Source of the DNA: HK1 sp965202735
GTDB lineage: Bacteria > Pseudomonadota > Gammaproteobacteria > HK1
Direction: 5' to 3'
Assembly (NCBI GenBank): GCA_965202735.1
Contig: OZ241844.1
Coordinates: 62,001 to 126,000, forward strand
Length of the DNA stretch: 64,000 nucleotides
The notes under the pieces were generated by a model that saw only the letters and a program-made list of their open reading frames with translations, ran no database searches and was not told where the DNA came from. Position 1 is the stretch's first letter. Every line of letters begins with the position of its first letter. A program made the position numbers and the translations under genes. Of this stretch, positions 18,218 to 27,206 are shown piece by piece.

Positions 18218-18517
18218 TCAGGTGGACACGAGCGCCCCGACGGCCGCCGCCACGTCGTCGCTCGTCATCTCCCAGGTGTTGTCGAAGTACGCGACGATCT
18301 CGCGCATGAACGGCTCGACGAGGGCGAGGGCGCGCTCCGCGTCGCCGAGATGGTCGGCGAGGATCGCGAGCGCGAGCTGGCGCGACTCGGGCCCCTCGTA
18401 GGTCCACTCGAAGCCGTTGTCGCTGAACCGGCGGATGTCGAGCCTCTGGTCGAGCGGCTCGCCGTCGACGGTGACCAGAATCCCGTCAATCGTCCGATCC
18501 CCGGCGTATGTCTTCAC
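18218..18517 (-). CDS. DUF6166-like small protein
   Basis: A 99-residue soluble protein starting YAGDRTIDGILVTVDGEPL and containing FEWTYEGPESRQLALAILADHLGD, the pattern I associate with the DUF6166 family of unknown function. The GTG at 18517 is chosen because the conserved part begins just after it; the ribosome site is weak and the frame stays open farther upstream across the palindromic repeat. Acidic C-terminal half, no membrane segment. Confidence 0.6.
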   Translation of the reverse strand: MKTYAGDRTIDGILVTVDGEPLDQRLDIRRFSDNGFEWTYEGPESRQLALAILADHLGDAERALALVEPFMREIVAYFDNTWEMTSDDVAAAVGALVST

Positions 18518-18671
18518 CGCGTCGCTCCGCTTCGGGGGGGTGAGCGCCGGCGGCGGGCGTCCGTCCCGGACTCGTCCGCGCCGGCGTGCCGGCTGCCGGC
18601 GGCAGCCATGCCGGAAGCGGATCATCCGTCCGGTGTTATAGCACGTGCGCTGTCCGGATTCGCGTCCCCGA

Positions 18672-18736
18672 TAGTGGGTCAGTTTGACTCCAGGATCGCC
18701 ATGTCGGTCGAGGAAGAAGCTCAAGCTGACCCACTA
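18672..18736. repeat. Palindromic element, family B, copy 1
   Basis: Inverted arms TAGTGGGTCAGTTTGA (18672-18687) and TCAAGCTGACCCACTA (18721-18736) with a ~33-base middle that contains a CGAGGAAGAA block. The same arms and block occur at 30172-30241, 43359-43431 and 43750-43808. It lies upstream of the GntR gene. Confidence 0.85.
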
Positions 18737-18798
18737 CCCGTCCGCCTTTGCGTTCGACTGCGCACTACGCAATAGAATAGTCGACACGTCCTGGATCG

Positions 18799-19497
18799 AT
18801 GGAGTCCCACTTGAACGAATCCCTGAACGAATCCGGGTCCGCCGGGCCTCGCCGGGAGGCCGAGCGCAGCCTCACCGACCGCGCGTACGTCGCGCTGGAG
18901 GAGATGCTCTGCACGCTCCGGCTCGAGCCCGGCGAGGTGCTCTCCGAGGGGGCGCTCTCGGAGACGCTGGGGATCGGACGCACGCCGGTGCGCGAAGCCC
19001 TGCAGCGCCTCGCGCGCGAAGGGCTGGTCACGGTGCTTCCGCGCCGTGGTGTGCTCGTCTCGGAGTTCAACGTCAAGAGGCAGCTCCGGATGCTGGAGGT
19101 GCGCCGCGAGCTGGAGCGGCTGATGGCGCGGTCGGCCGCGTCCCGCGCGACGAGCGGGGAGCGGGCGCGCTTCGAGGCGATCGCCCGCGAGATGCACGAG
19201 AGCGCCGATGCCGGCGACGACATCCGCTTCATGCGCCTCGACCACGAGCTCAACGTGCTGGTGAGCCAGGCGACCCGCAACGAGTTCGCGTCCGAGGCGA
19301 TCTCGCTGATGGCGGGCCTGTCGCGGCGCTTCTGGTTCATGCACCACCGCCAGGCCGGGGACCTGACGGTGATCTCGCGGCTCCATGCCGACATCGCCAA
19401 CGCGATCGCGTCGGCCGACGAGGCGGCCGCGGCAGCCGCCAGCGACACCCTGCTCGACTACATCGAGTCGATCACCCGGGCGGCCGTGGACTGGTGA
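18799..19497 (+). CDS. GntR-family transcriptional regulator, FadR subfamily (FCD domain)
   Basis: A 232-residue GntR regulator. The winged helix (about residues 25-90) has the canonical GALSETLGIGRTPVREALQR and LVTVLPRRGVLVSEF. The C-terminal helical FCD domain carries FMRLDHELN, whose Asp and His are typical metal/ligand residues, and HADIANAIASAD near the end. FCD regulators respond to small organic acids. The divergent or adjacent targets are unclear; the nearest candidates are the hydroxylase-like gene downstream and the cyclodeaminase-family gene after it. No strong ribosome site was found, so the exact start is uncertain. Confidence 0.88.
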   Translation: MESHLNESLNESGSAGPRREAERSLTDRAYVALEEMLCTLRLEPGEVLSEGALSETLGIGRTPVREALQRLAREGLVTVLPRRGVLVSEFNVKRQLRMLEVRRELERLMARSAASRATSGERARFEAIAREMHESADAGDDIRFMRLDHELNVLVSQATRNEFASEAISLMAGLSRRFWFMHHRQAGDLTVISRLHADIANAIASADEAAAAAASDTLLDYIESITRAAVDW

Positions 19498-19742
19498 GGC
19501 GGCGGCGCGAACCGGCCCATGCCTCCCGGTGCCGTCAGGCCTCAGGGCTCGTTTTTGTCCGGCGAAGGGCGGTGCAGGCAGGTTCGGCGGTCCATTCGGG
19601 AGAGGGTTTCGTTGTCGATGCACCGGTCTCGGCCTCGAGGAGGCGCCACCCACCGCAAGGACGGCAACTTCACAGCGGTCACCAGCCGCCGACCACGACA
19701 AAAAATGGTCCTGCGTCAGGCCACCCGGCGCTTGAATCTCCA

Positions 19743-19765
19743 TTGATATACGACTAACGTATCAG
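19743..19765. promoter_or_regulatory. Imperfect palindrome upstream of the hydroxylase-like gene
   Basis: TTGATATACG-ACTAA-CGTATCAG, an inverted repeat with one unpaired base, lies in an A/T-rich patch 47 bases before the next start codon. It could be an operator for the GntR regulator encoded just upstream. The remaining ~240 bases of the gap 19498-19811 show no gene or clear signal. Confidence 0.35.
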
Positions 19766-19811
19766 AAGGCACCAGTTCGGTTCCCGCCTTGCGGACACAG
19801 GAGACGCGCCC

Positions 19812-20615
19812 ATGGAACTCTCGAGCTCCCCGATGAACGATCGCCAGCGGACCTACCGCGAGGTCTACCGGGAACGGATCGCGGCCTGGTACAACGGCTA
19901 CCTGCACGTGGCGATCATCTACACCATCGGCTTCTGCGCGATGTTCGTCTACCTCTCCCATCTCGAGAACGTGCAGTGGTGGGAGTGGCTCGCGGTCCCC
20001 GTGGTGTTCCTCGCCAGCAACATCTTCGAGTGGTGGGTCCACGCCCAGGTGATGCACCGGCCGCGCAAGTGGAAGGGGTTCCGCGCCATTTACACCCGCC
20101 ACATGCTCATGCACCACCAGTTCTTCACCAACGAGGAGATGCGCTTCGCCGGCCACCATGACTGGCGGGTGACGGTGTTCCCGCCCTATGCGCTCGTGGT
20201 GTTCATCCTGATCTCGACTCCCCCGGCGCTGGCCGCGGGCTGGCTCGTCTCCCCGAACGTGGGCTGGCTCCTCATCGCGACCACCACCAGCATCTACCTG
20301 ATCTACGAGTTCATGCACTTCTGCTGTCACGTCGACGAGAACCGGTTCGTGCGCTGGTGCCCGCTGGTGAACACGCTCCGGCGCCACCACACCGCGCACC
20401 ACGACCAGTCGATCATGATGGAGCGCAACATGAACCTGACGTTCCCGATCGCGGACTGGCTGTTCGGCACCTCCGACCTCGACCGCGGTCTGCTCGGACA
20501 CCTGTTCAACGGCTACTCGACGAAGTACGTGAAGACCGGCATGCGCCGGAGCGCCCGGACGCCGAGGGTGAAGGCGCACGCTGCGGCCGACGCGGCGGTG
20601 GAGAGTCCCGCCTGA
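19812..20615 (+). CDS. Fatty acid hydroxylase/sterol desaturase superfamily membrane protein
   Basis: A 267-residue integral membrane protein with a di-iron-type histidine cluster: HAQVMHRP, RHMLMHHQFF, HFCCHVDEN and RRHHTAHHD, spaced as in the fatty acid hydroxylase (PF04116) superfamily. Four hydrophobic stretches (about residues 28-48, 55-75, 120-140, 148-168) place the histidines on the cytoplasmic face. These enzymes insert hydroxyl groups or double bonds in lipids using O2. A good AGGAGA precedes the ATG. Substrate unknown. It may share a transcript with the cyclodeaminase-family gene 211 bases downstream. Confidence 0.82.
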   Translation: MELSSSPMNDRQRTYREVYRERIAAWYNGYLHVAIIYTIGFCAMFVYLSHLENVQWWEWLAVPVVFLASNIFEWWVHAQVMHRPRKWKGFRAIYTRHMLMHHQFFTNEEMRFAGHHDWRVTVFPPYALVVFILISTPPALAAGWLVSPNVGWLLIATTTSIYLIYEFMHFCCHVDENRFVRWCPLVNTLRRHHTAHHDQSIMMERNMNLTFPIADWLFGTSDLDRGLLGHLFNGYSTKYVKTGMRRSARTPRVKAHAAADAAVESPA

Positions 20616-20692
20616 GAGCCGCTCCGCCCGAGCTGCCCGGGCCGCATCCCGGCCCGGGCGGCTCGGGAAGGGGTGCGGCATCCGGCACGGCC

Positions 20693-20780
20693 CGGGGCCT
20701 GTACGCGCCCGGAGCCGGGCGTTTCCGGTTCCGGGAGACCTTGGGGACGAGGCCGGGGTCTGTACGCGCCCGGAGCCGGG
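20693..20780 (+). repeat. Direct repeat of ~27 bp, spacing 61 bp
   Basis: CGGGGCCTGTACGCGCCCGG at 20693 recurs with one change at 20754, both continuing AGCCGGG. It lies in the gap before the cyclodeaminase-family gene. No hairpin or reading frame explains it. Confidence 0.7.
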
Positions 20781-20826
20781 ACTCGCATGGCGCCGCGTTT
20801 CGACGCCTCGTCACGGAGAGCCCCAC

Positions 20827-21774
20827 ATGAACGTCATCGACGCCGCCCGGATGCGGGCGGTGACCAGCTATCCCGATCTCGTCGAATGGCTGCGGACGAG
20901 CCACCTCGGCACCATCGACGCGATGGACGACCTGCTCATGACCCAGCCGGCGGACGCGGGGGGTGCCGACACCCTGCTCATCCGTGCCGCGTGGCAGCGC
21001 GGCAAGCGGGTCGGAGTGAAGCTCGTCACCGTGTTCCCGGCCAACGCGGGCGGCGCGCTGCCGTCCATCCAGGCGGTCTACCTGCTCTTCGACGGCGCGA
21101 ACGGCGAGCCGCTCGCGAGCCTCGACGGCACCGAGCTCACGTACTGGAAGACCGCCGCCGACTCTGCCCTCGGCGCGCGGCTCCTGGCCCGCGAGGACGC
21201 CGCCTCGCTCTGCATGGTGGGGGCGGGCGCACAGGCCCCGCACCTCATCCGCGCACACTGCGCGGTGCGGCCTTCCATCGAGCGGGTCGCGATCTGGAAC
21301 CGGACCCACGCGAAGGCGCAGGCGCTCGCGGCGGCGGCGCCGGTCGAGGGGGTGGCGTTCGAGGCGGCCGCCGACCTGGAGGCTGCCTGCCGCGGCGCCG
21401 ACGTCATCACCGCCGCGACCGCGGCCGAGGCGCCGCTGGTGCGGGGCGAGTGGCTGCGGCCCGGCCAGCACCTGGATCTGGTCGGCGGATACAAGCCGGA
21501 GATGCGCGAGGCGGACACCGGGGCGTTCGAGCGCGCGCGGGTGTTCGTGGACGCGCGGGAGACCACCGTCGGCATCTGCGGAGACCTCCTGGAGCCGGTG
21601 AAGGAGGGGCGGTTCAGCCCCGACCGCATCGAGGGCGACCTCTTCGACCTCTGCCGAAACGGCCTGCCGAGCCCGCGCACGGCGCAGGACATCACGCTGT
21701 TCAAGAACGGCGGCGGCGGGCATCTCGACCTGATGACCGCGGGCTACTACGTGGACCGGACGGGGGGCGGCTGA
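20827..21774 (+). CDS. Ornithine cyclodeaminase / mu-crystallin family protein
   Basis: A 315-residue protein of the OCD/mu-crystallin family. The substrate half has KLVTVFPANAGGALPSIQAVYLLFDG and the conserved GTELTYWKTAADSALGARLLA; the Rossmann half has VGAGAQAPHLIRAH. Members include ornithine cyclodeaminase, alanine dehydrogenase of archaea and imine (ketimine) reductases; all use NAD(P)(H). Which reaction applies is not readable. GGAGAG precedes the ATG. It is the last gene before the foreign helicase module. Confidence 0.88.
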   Translation: MNVIDAARMRAVTSYPDLVEWLRTSHLGTIDAMDDLLMTQPADAGGADTLLIRAAWQRGKRVGVKLVTVFPANAGGALPSIQAVYLLFDGANGEPLASLDGTELTYWKTAADSALGARLLAREDAASLCMVGAGAQAPHLIRAHCAVRPSIERVAIWNRTHAKAQALAAAAPVEGVAFEAAADLEAACRGADVITAATAAEAPLVRGEWLRPGQHLDLVGGYKPEMREADTGAFERARVFVDARETTVGICGDLLEPVKEGRFSPDRIEGDLFDLCRNGLPSPRTAQDITLFKNGGGGHLDLMTAGYYVDRTGGG

Positions 21775-21942
21775 ACGAGGCTGTGAACGACGCTGGTCAT
21801 GTGCGGCTCGTCCACCATGCGAACCCTGTACGCAGACAACCCTGCATCACGGTCGCTGAATGCCTGCGTGACGCGAGACCAACGCGTACTGTGCGCCCGA
21901 AGATGGAGCCGTACACTGCCCCCGAGTCGGAGGTGACCAGTG

Positions 21943-24105
21943 ATGAGCATCGAGATTGTTCGGGGCGTCAGCCGGAAACCCGTAGCCAGCGCCAGGCTGA
22001 TCGAGATCCTGTCGAGCCGGCCGGAGTGGTCCGGCCGCCTGTTCGTTGGATACCCGATCGCCAGAACCTCGACAGGACAACATCGAATCGATGCGCTGTG
22101 GGTATCGGAAGACAGGGGAATCGTCGCCTTCGATCTCGTCGAAGAGCCCAGTCCCGGTGACTACCAGCACCGCCAGGACGATTCCGCCAATCAGATCGAG
22201 AGGCGGCTGAGAGGCGAGTCGGCGCTCGTACGGCGGCGAAAGCTCAGGATCCCCATCCATACGATTTCGTTTGCACCTGCGGCAAAAATTCCGTACTCGA
22301 CGGATGATGAATACCCGCTGTCCGGACCCGGTTCGATCATCGACGCGCTCGCCTGCTTCGAGTGGCCGGAGTCCGACACCAGCGTGTACCGGCTTGCACT
22401 GTCCGTCATTGACAAGGTTTCGAGAATCCGAAGTGGCCGCATCAAACGTACAATCAGGAGCGCCGACTCGCGGGGTGCGAAGCTCAAGCGCCTCGAGGAC
22501 GCAATCGCGACGCTGGATCATCTACAGAGCAAGGCGATTCTCGAAACCGTCGATGGTGTGCAACGCATCCGGGGCCTTGCGGGATCGGGGAAGACCATCG
22601 TCCTGGCGCTCAAGTCCGCCTACCTGCATGCACAGTATCCAGAGTGGCGCATCGCCGTCACGTTCAATACGCGTTCCCTGAAGGGATTCTATCGTCGTCT
22701 GATTCGAGACTTCCACTTCGATCAGACCGAGGAAGAGCCCGATTGGCAGAATCTCCGCGTCGTCAACTCCTGGGGGGCGCCCGGCGCTCCCGAGCGCGAC
22801 GGCATCTATCATGAATTCTGCCGGAGACACGGAGTGGAATATCTCGACTTCCGCGCCGCAAAGGCGAGGTTCGGAGCACGGGAGCCATTCGCCGGTGCGT
22901 GCGGGCACGCGTTGGCCAGTGTGGAAGAGCCGCAGCCGGCGTACGACGCATTGCTCGTCGATGAGGCTCAGGATCTCTCCCCGGAATTCCTGAGGCTATG
23001 TCACGCCTTCCTGAAGGAACCCCGCCGACTGGTGTACGCCTATGATGAATTACAGAACCTGACCGGCCAGTCCTTGCCGTCACCGGAGGACATTTTCGGC
23101 CGGGCGGCCGGTGGAGCGCCACGGGTCCGGTTTGATGACGAAGGTGGCGATCAGCCGCGCCGGGACGTGGTACTGCATACCTGCTACCGGAACTCGAGAC
23201 CGGTCCTGGTGACGGCGCACGCACTGGGCTTCGGGATATATCGACCACCTCCGAAAGGAAGAGATTCCGGCCTGGTGCAGATGTTCGACCATCCGGCGCT
23301 GTGGGAGACAGTAGGGTATCGAGTCCGGGAGGGAGAGCTGCGTGAGAATACCGAGGTGACGCTACGCCGGACGAGCGAGACGAGCCCGAAATTCCTGGAA
23401 GATCACTCCGAGGCCGATGATCTTGTTCGATTCAAGTCGTTCGGGAGCGAAGCCGATCAGACCGAGTGGCTGGCGGAGGCAATCAGAAAAAATCTTGGTG
23501 AGGACGATTTGCACCATAACGATATCATGGTGATCAATCCCGATCCGCTCTCTACGCGAAAGAAGATGGGGACAATACGAGCACGTTTGTTTGACATGGG
23601 TATCCAGTCGCATCTCGCGGGTGTGGATACCGACCCGGATGTGTTTTACGAGCCGGACGCCGCATCGGTGACGTTCACGGGAATCCATCGAGCGAAAGGC
23701 AACGAAGCGGCAATGGTATACGTCGTCAATGCGGACGACTGCCAGTCCGCACGGTTCCAGCTTGCAAGCATTCGGAATCGCCTGTTTACCGCGATTACCA
23801 GGAGCAAGGCGTGGGTACGCGTGCTGGGTGTCGGAAGCCGCATGGAGGACCTGATGCGCGAATACGAGGATCTGAAGGCCAGACAGTTCGAGCTGACATT
23901 CAGGTATCCGTCGGCCGAGGAGCGTAAACGGCTACGCGTCGTTCATCGCGACACGACACAGGCGGAGCGCAAGAACATAGAAGACGGAAATCGCAATCTC
24001 AAGGATCTGATTCGATGGATTGAAAGCGGTGATGTAGATGTGGAAGACATCGATGAAGAGGCACTGGAGAGGCTCGAAGTCCTGCTGCGGAAGCGCGCTC
24101 GATGA
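21943..24105 (+). CDS. SF1 (UvrD/DUF2075-like) helicase with N-terminal nuclease-like domain
   Basis: A 720-residue protein with a complete set of superfamily 1 helicase motifs: Walker A GLAGSGKT (211-218), Walker B LLVDEAQD (337-344), YAYDELQ (365-371), CYRNSRP (414-420), VTFTGIHRAKGNEA (576-589) and NRLFTAITRSKAW (612-624). Residues 1-150 are not helicase; RIDALWVSEDRGIVAFDL (48-65) recalls the NERD/PD-(D/E)XK core but lacks an obvious catalytic lysine. The C-terminus (640-720) is charged and helical. ATG 21943 follows GGAGGTGACC. The gene and its partner are clearly more A/T-rich than their neighbours. It overlaps the DUF2290 gene by ATGA, so both are made together. Likely a DNA-acting defence or repair component; function inferred. 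Confidence 0.8.
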   Translation: MSIEIVRGVSRKPVASARLIEILSSRPEWSGRLFVGYPIARTSTGQHRIDALWVSEDRGIVAFDLVEEPSPGDYQHRQDDSANQIERRLRGESALVRRRKLRIPIHTISFAPAAKIPYSTDDEYPLSGPGSIIDALACFEWPESDTSVYRLALSVIDKVSRIRSGRIKRTIRSADSRGAKLKRLEDAIATLDHLQSKAILETVDGVQRIRGLAGSGKTIVLALKSAYLHAQYPEWRIAVTFNTRSLKGFYRRLIRDFHFDQTEEEPDWQNLRVVNSWGAPGAPERDGIYHEFCRRHGVEYLDFRAAKARFGAREPFAGACGHALASVEEPQPAYDALLVDEAQDLSPEFLRLCHAFLKEPRRLVYAYDELQNLTGQSLPSPEDIFGRAAGGAPRVRFDDEGGDQPRRDVVLHTCYRNSRPVLVTAHALGFGIYRPPPKGRDSGLVQMFDHPALWETVGYRVREGELRENTEVTLRRTSETSPKFLEDHSEADDLVRFKSFGSEADQTEWLAEAIRKNLGEDDLHHNDIMVINPDPLSTRKKMGTIRARLFDMGIQSHLAGVDTDPDVFYEPDAASVTFTGIHRAKGNEAAMVYVVNADDCQSARFQLASIRNRLFTAITRSKAWVRVLGVGSRMEDLMREYEDLKARQFELTFRYPSAEERKRLRVVHRDTTQAERKNIEDGNRNLKDLIRWIESGDVDVEDIDEEALERLEVLLRKRAR

Positions 24106-24776
24106 CGCCGCATGCCACGTTCAGGCAGATCCAGCGTCTTACGACTCACTTGGTGGAAGTGGGCCTGGCGGACGACCAGCAGTTTCCGATATGGAGGGAA
24201 TCCGAAGTCGTGGAAATCACATTCGGGAACGCAGGATACATATCCGTCGCGCTGGGTAGCTCCCCTTATGCGGACGTGTACAGGGACTTCACGCGTCACC
24301 GCGTGTTCAACGCCAAGCTGCTCGATGGTGCATTGCTTCAGATGATGTACATCTTCTCGGGCGATCGGTTGAGACAGCACCGTCTCGCCCTTTTTCCGGC
24401 TCCCCACCTGGAGAGATTCGAGCGTGACCCGGAATCATATGTCAAGGATCGGGTGTATGCGGAAATCGTCGCCAGAGACATTCTGCCGGTACCTCTCCGT
24501 TTCGATTACGACTCCCGTGACGATCGCCACGTCGAAGTCGCGCATCCCAGGTCTCACCTGACACTCGGTGAGTACACCCACTGCCGGATTCCCGTCACTG
24601 CGCCGTTGACGCCTCACCGGTTCGTCGACTTCGTCCTTCGGAGCTTCTACCGGACGCGATCGGACGAGCCCGTCTCCGATCTACCCCTGCTGAGCGGCAT
24701 CTTTGCCAGCTCCGTGACGCCGGCGGAGCGCAGTGTCCTGCATGTCACCGTTCCTTCGGGGGCGGCGATTGCCTGA
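24102..24776 (+). CDS. DUF2290 domain protein, partner of the helicase
   Basis: A 224-residue protein that I recognise as DUF2290 by its C-terminal signature HPRSHLTLGEYTHCRIPV, LTPHRFVDFVLRSFY and the ending VLHVTVPSG. The N-terminal half has alternating strand/helix character (VVEITFGNAGYISVALG). No catalytic motif is obvious. Its ATG overlaps the helicase stop (ATGA), and the pair shares the same low-GC composition, so the two very probably form one complex or pathway. It ends 32 bases inside the convergent acyl-CoA synthetase reading frame, which suggests the module was inserted there. Confidence 0.75.
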   Translation: MTPHATFRQIQRLTTHLVEVGLADDQQFPIWRESEVVEITFGNAGYISVALGSSPYADVYRDFTRHRVFNAKLLDGALLQMMYIFSGDRLRQHRLALFPAPHLERFERDPESYVKDRVYAEIVARDILPVPLRFDYDSRDDRHVEVAHPRSHLTLGEYTHCRIPVTAPLTPHRFVDFVLRSFYRTRSDEPVSDLPLLSGIFASSVTPAERSVLHVTVPSGAAIA

Positions 24777-27054
24777 TACCTCCCGTCGGCCTCCTCTGAC
24801 TCGCTGCTGTCCGGTATCCCGGGAGCTCGGCGCCGGATTCTCCCCGGTTGAAAGCAGCCGGCTCCGACGTTCGGGCGTGCGCCGCCGTTGATGCGCATCC
24901 ATCCGGGCCGCTTCCCGTCGTGCGGCGCATGGATGCCGGTCCCGCATCGTTCGACGCGATGATCAGGGCGTCCAGGGCCAGGCCGCCCTCGCCTTCGGGC
25001 AGCGCCACGAACGGGTTCACGTCGACGCTCTCGACCGTGTCCGTGTGGGCGGCGGCGAAGCGGGAGAGGGCGGCGAGGGCGCCGGCGAGCGCGTCGATGT
25101 CGCATCGCGGACGGCCGCGCATGCCTTCGAGCACCCGGGCCACCGCGAGCTCGGCGATCATCCGCTTCGCCTCCACGCCGTCGATCGGCGCCTTGCGGAA
25201 CGCGACATCGTCGAGGACCTCGGCCAGGACCCCGCCCGAGCCCGCCATCACCACCGGACCGAACACCGGGTCGCGCCGCACGCCCAGGATGCACTCGACC
25301 CCGGTCACCATGGGCGCGACCAGGGTGCCCCGGACCGCGGCATCGGGATCGAAGGACCGCGCCCGCGCGACCAGATCGCCATGCTCTCCGGCGGCGTTCT
25401 CCGGGGCGACGCCGAGCGCGACGCCGCCCGCCTCGGTCTTGTGGGGGATGTCGGGGGAGAGGACCTTCATCGCGACCGGGGCGCCGATGGCCGCCGCGGC
25501 GCGCGCCGCCTCGTCGGCGCTGCGCGCGACCCGCGCCTCCACCACGGGAACGCCCCACGATGCGAGGAGCCCCAGCGCCGCGTGCTCGTCGAGCCGCCCG
25601 CCGGGGAAGGGCCTGCCCGGCGGGTGGGCGGCGGGTCCGGCCCCCGCGCGCGGAGGCCGCGCGAGACCTTCCCCGACCCGCGCCAGCGCCGACACCGTGC
25701 GCACCGCCCGCACCGGGTCCTCGAACACCGGCACGTTCAGGGCCTCGTAGGGGACGACCGCCTCTTCGGCGCCGACCATGACCATGAGGATCGGCCGGTG
25801 CGGGTGGCGCGCGCGGGCGCCGGCGACCGCGTCCAGGACGGGCTTCGCCATGAGCTCGACCGACGCGACGTGGGCGAGGAAGGCCACGACCGCCCCGTAG
25901 TCACCCTCGTCGAGCATCGCGTCGAGGAACGCGCCGACGAGCCGGGGCGCGTTGAACACCTGCGCGGTGATGTCGACGGGGTTGCGCGGCGTCGAGAACG
26001 AGAGCATCTCCTTCAGACGGCCCTGGACCGCGTCCGGCATCGGGGCGGCCTCGAGCCCCTGCCGGGCCGCCTCGTCGGCCATCATCACCCCGGCTCCGCC
26101 CGAGATGGTCATCAGCCCGACCCGCCGGCTCGAGGGCAGGGGACCGAAGCTCGCGGCGTATGCCGCGTCGAGCATCTCCTCGGTGCTGTCGGCGCGGACG
26201 ATACCGGACTGCGCGAGCATCGCGCCGAAGACCGCATCGGCGCCGGCGAGCGCGGCGGTGTGCGAGCGCGCCGCCTCGGCCCCGGCCTCGGAGCGTCCGG
26301 TCTTGGTGAAGAGCACCCGCTTGCCGTGCGTCCGCGCCGCCTCGAGCGAGGCGAGCAGGGCATCGCCGTCGCGTATCCCCTCCGCGCAGGCCGCCACGAC
26401 CTCGATTTCCGGGCGCTCCGCCATCCAGGCGATGCACTCGGACACCGTCACGTCGCACTCGTTGCCGGTGGTCACCCACAGGCCGACGTCGATGCGGCGT
26501 CGATGCGCGAGCAGGCCGAGGTGCGATCCGTAGGCGCCGCTCTGGCTCACGATGGCGACCGGACCCGGCCGGGGCCGATGGATGTCGAGCGCGGTGGTGA
26601 ACGTCGCGAAGAATCCGGTCGCGGCGTTGTACACGCCGAGACAGTTGGGACCCAGGATGCGCATCCCGCTCGCGCGCGCGATCTCTCCCATGCGCCGCTG
26701 GCGGGCGTCGCCGGCCGCATCCGTTTCGGCGAAGCCCGAGGTGAACACCACGGCGGCTCCCACGCCGCGCCCGGCGCAGGCCTCGATGGTCTCGAGGACC
26801 TTCGCGGCGGCGACCGCCACGATGGCGACGTCGACGGGACCGGGGACCTCGGCGATGTCCGGTCGCGCCTCGAGCCCCTGCACCCGGTCGCGGCGCGGGT
26901 TGACCGGCCAGACCGCGCCCCGGAATCCGGATTCCTTCAGGTAGCGCAACGGCCGGCCGCCGATCCGGGCCGGGTCTTGCGAGGCGCCGATGATCGCAAC
27001 CGAGCGAGGATTGAAGAGAGCGTTCAGTCCGGACCGCGTTGTCGCGTCGTCCAT
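24745..27054 (-). CDS. NDP-forming acyl-CoA synthetase (acetate-CoA ligase family), with aberrant C-terminal extension
   Basis: A 769-residue ADP/GDP-forming acyl-CoA ligase with fused alpha and beta parts. The N-terminal CoA-binding domain starts FNPRSVAIIGASQDPARIGG; the ligase part has SQSGAYG and a helix with RSHTAALAG (the phosphohistidine loop). The C-terminal ATP-grasp half has MKVLSPDIPHKTEAGGV and EVLDDVAFRKAPIDG. Such enzymes make acyl-CoA from acids or harvest NTP from acyl-CoA. Family similarity stops near ALDALIIA (about position 24955); the last ~69 residues are low-complexity and overlap the end of the DUF2290 gene, so the native stop was probably lost when the helicase module arrived. 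ATG 27054 is the first plausible start; it is divergent from the decarboxylase. Confidence 0.88.
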   Translation of the reverse strand: MDDATTRSGLNALFNPRSVAIIGASQDPARIGGRPLRYLKESGFRGAVWPVNPRRDRVQGLEARPDIAEVPGPVDVAIVAVAAAKVLETIEACAGRGVGAAVVFTSGFAETDAAGDARQRRMGEIARASGMRILGPNCLGVYNAATGFFATFTTALDIHRPRPGPVAIVSQSGAYGSHLGLLAHRRRIDVGLWVTTGNECDVTVSECIAWMAERPEIEVVAACAEGIRDGDALLASLEAARTHGKRVLFTKTGRSEAGAEAARSHTAALAGADAVFGAMLAQSGIVRADSTEEMLDAAYAASFGPLPSSRRVGLMTISGGAGVMMADEAARQGLEAAPMPDAVQGRLKEMLSFSTPRNPVDITAQVFNAPRLVGAFLDAMLDEGDYGAVVAFLAHVASVELMAKPVLDAVAGARARHPHRPILMVMVGAEEAVVPYEALNVPVFEDPVRAVRTVSALARVGEGLARPPRAGAGPAAHPPGRPFPGGRLDEHAALGLLASWGVPVVEARVARSADEAARAAAAIGAPVAMKVLSPDIPHKTEAGGVALGVAPENAAGEHGDLVARARSFDPDAAVRGTLVAPMVTGVECILGVRRDPVFGPVVMAGSGGVLAEVLDDVAFRKAPIDGVEAKRMIAELAVARVLEGMRGRPRCDIDALAGALAALSRFAAAHTDTVESVDVNPFVALPEGEGGLALDALIIASNDAGPASMRRTTGSGPDGCASTAAHARTSEPAAFNRGESGAELPGYRTAASQRRPTGGIRQSPPPKER

Positions 27055-27206
27055 GGGCGCAGGGTCGGAGAAGGAGCGGGCCGGTCCGCGTTGCGCCGCA
27101 GCTCCGGGTCGGACATCGCCGGCTCCGTGCCAGGGACCGCGCGCGGCGGGTACGATCGGAATCGAAAGCCGATTGTAGCGCCGCGAGCCACGAACGGGAC
27201 TTCGAC

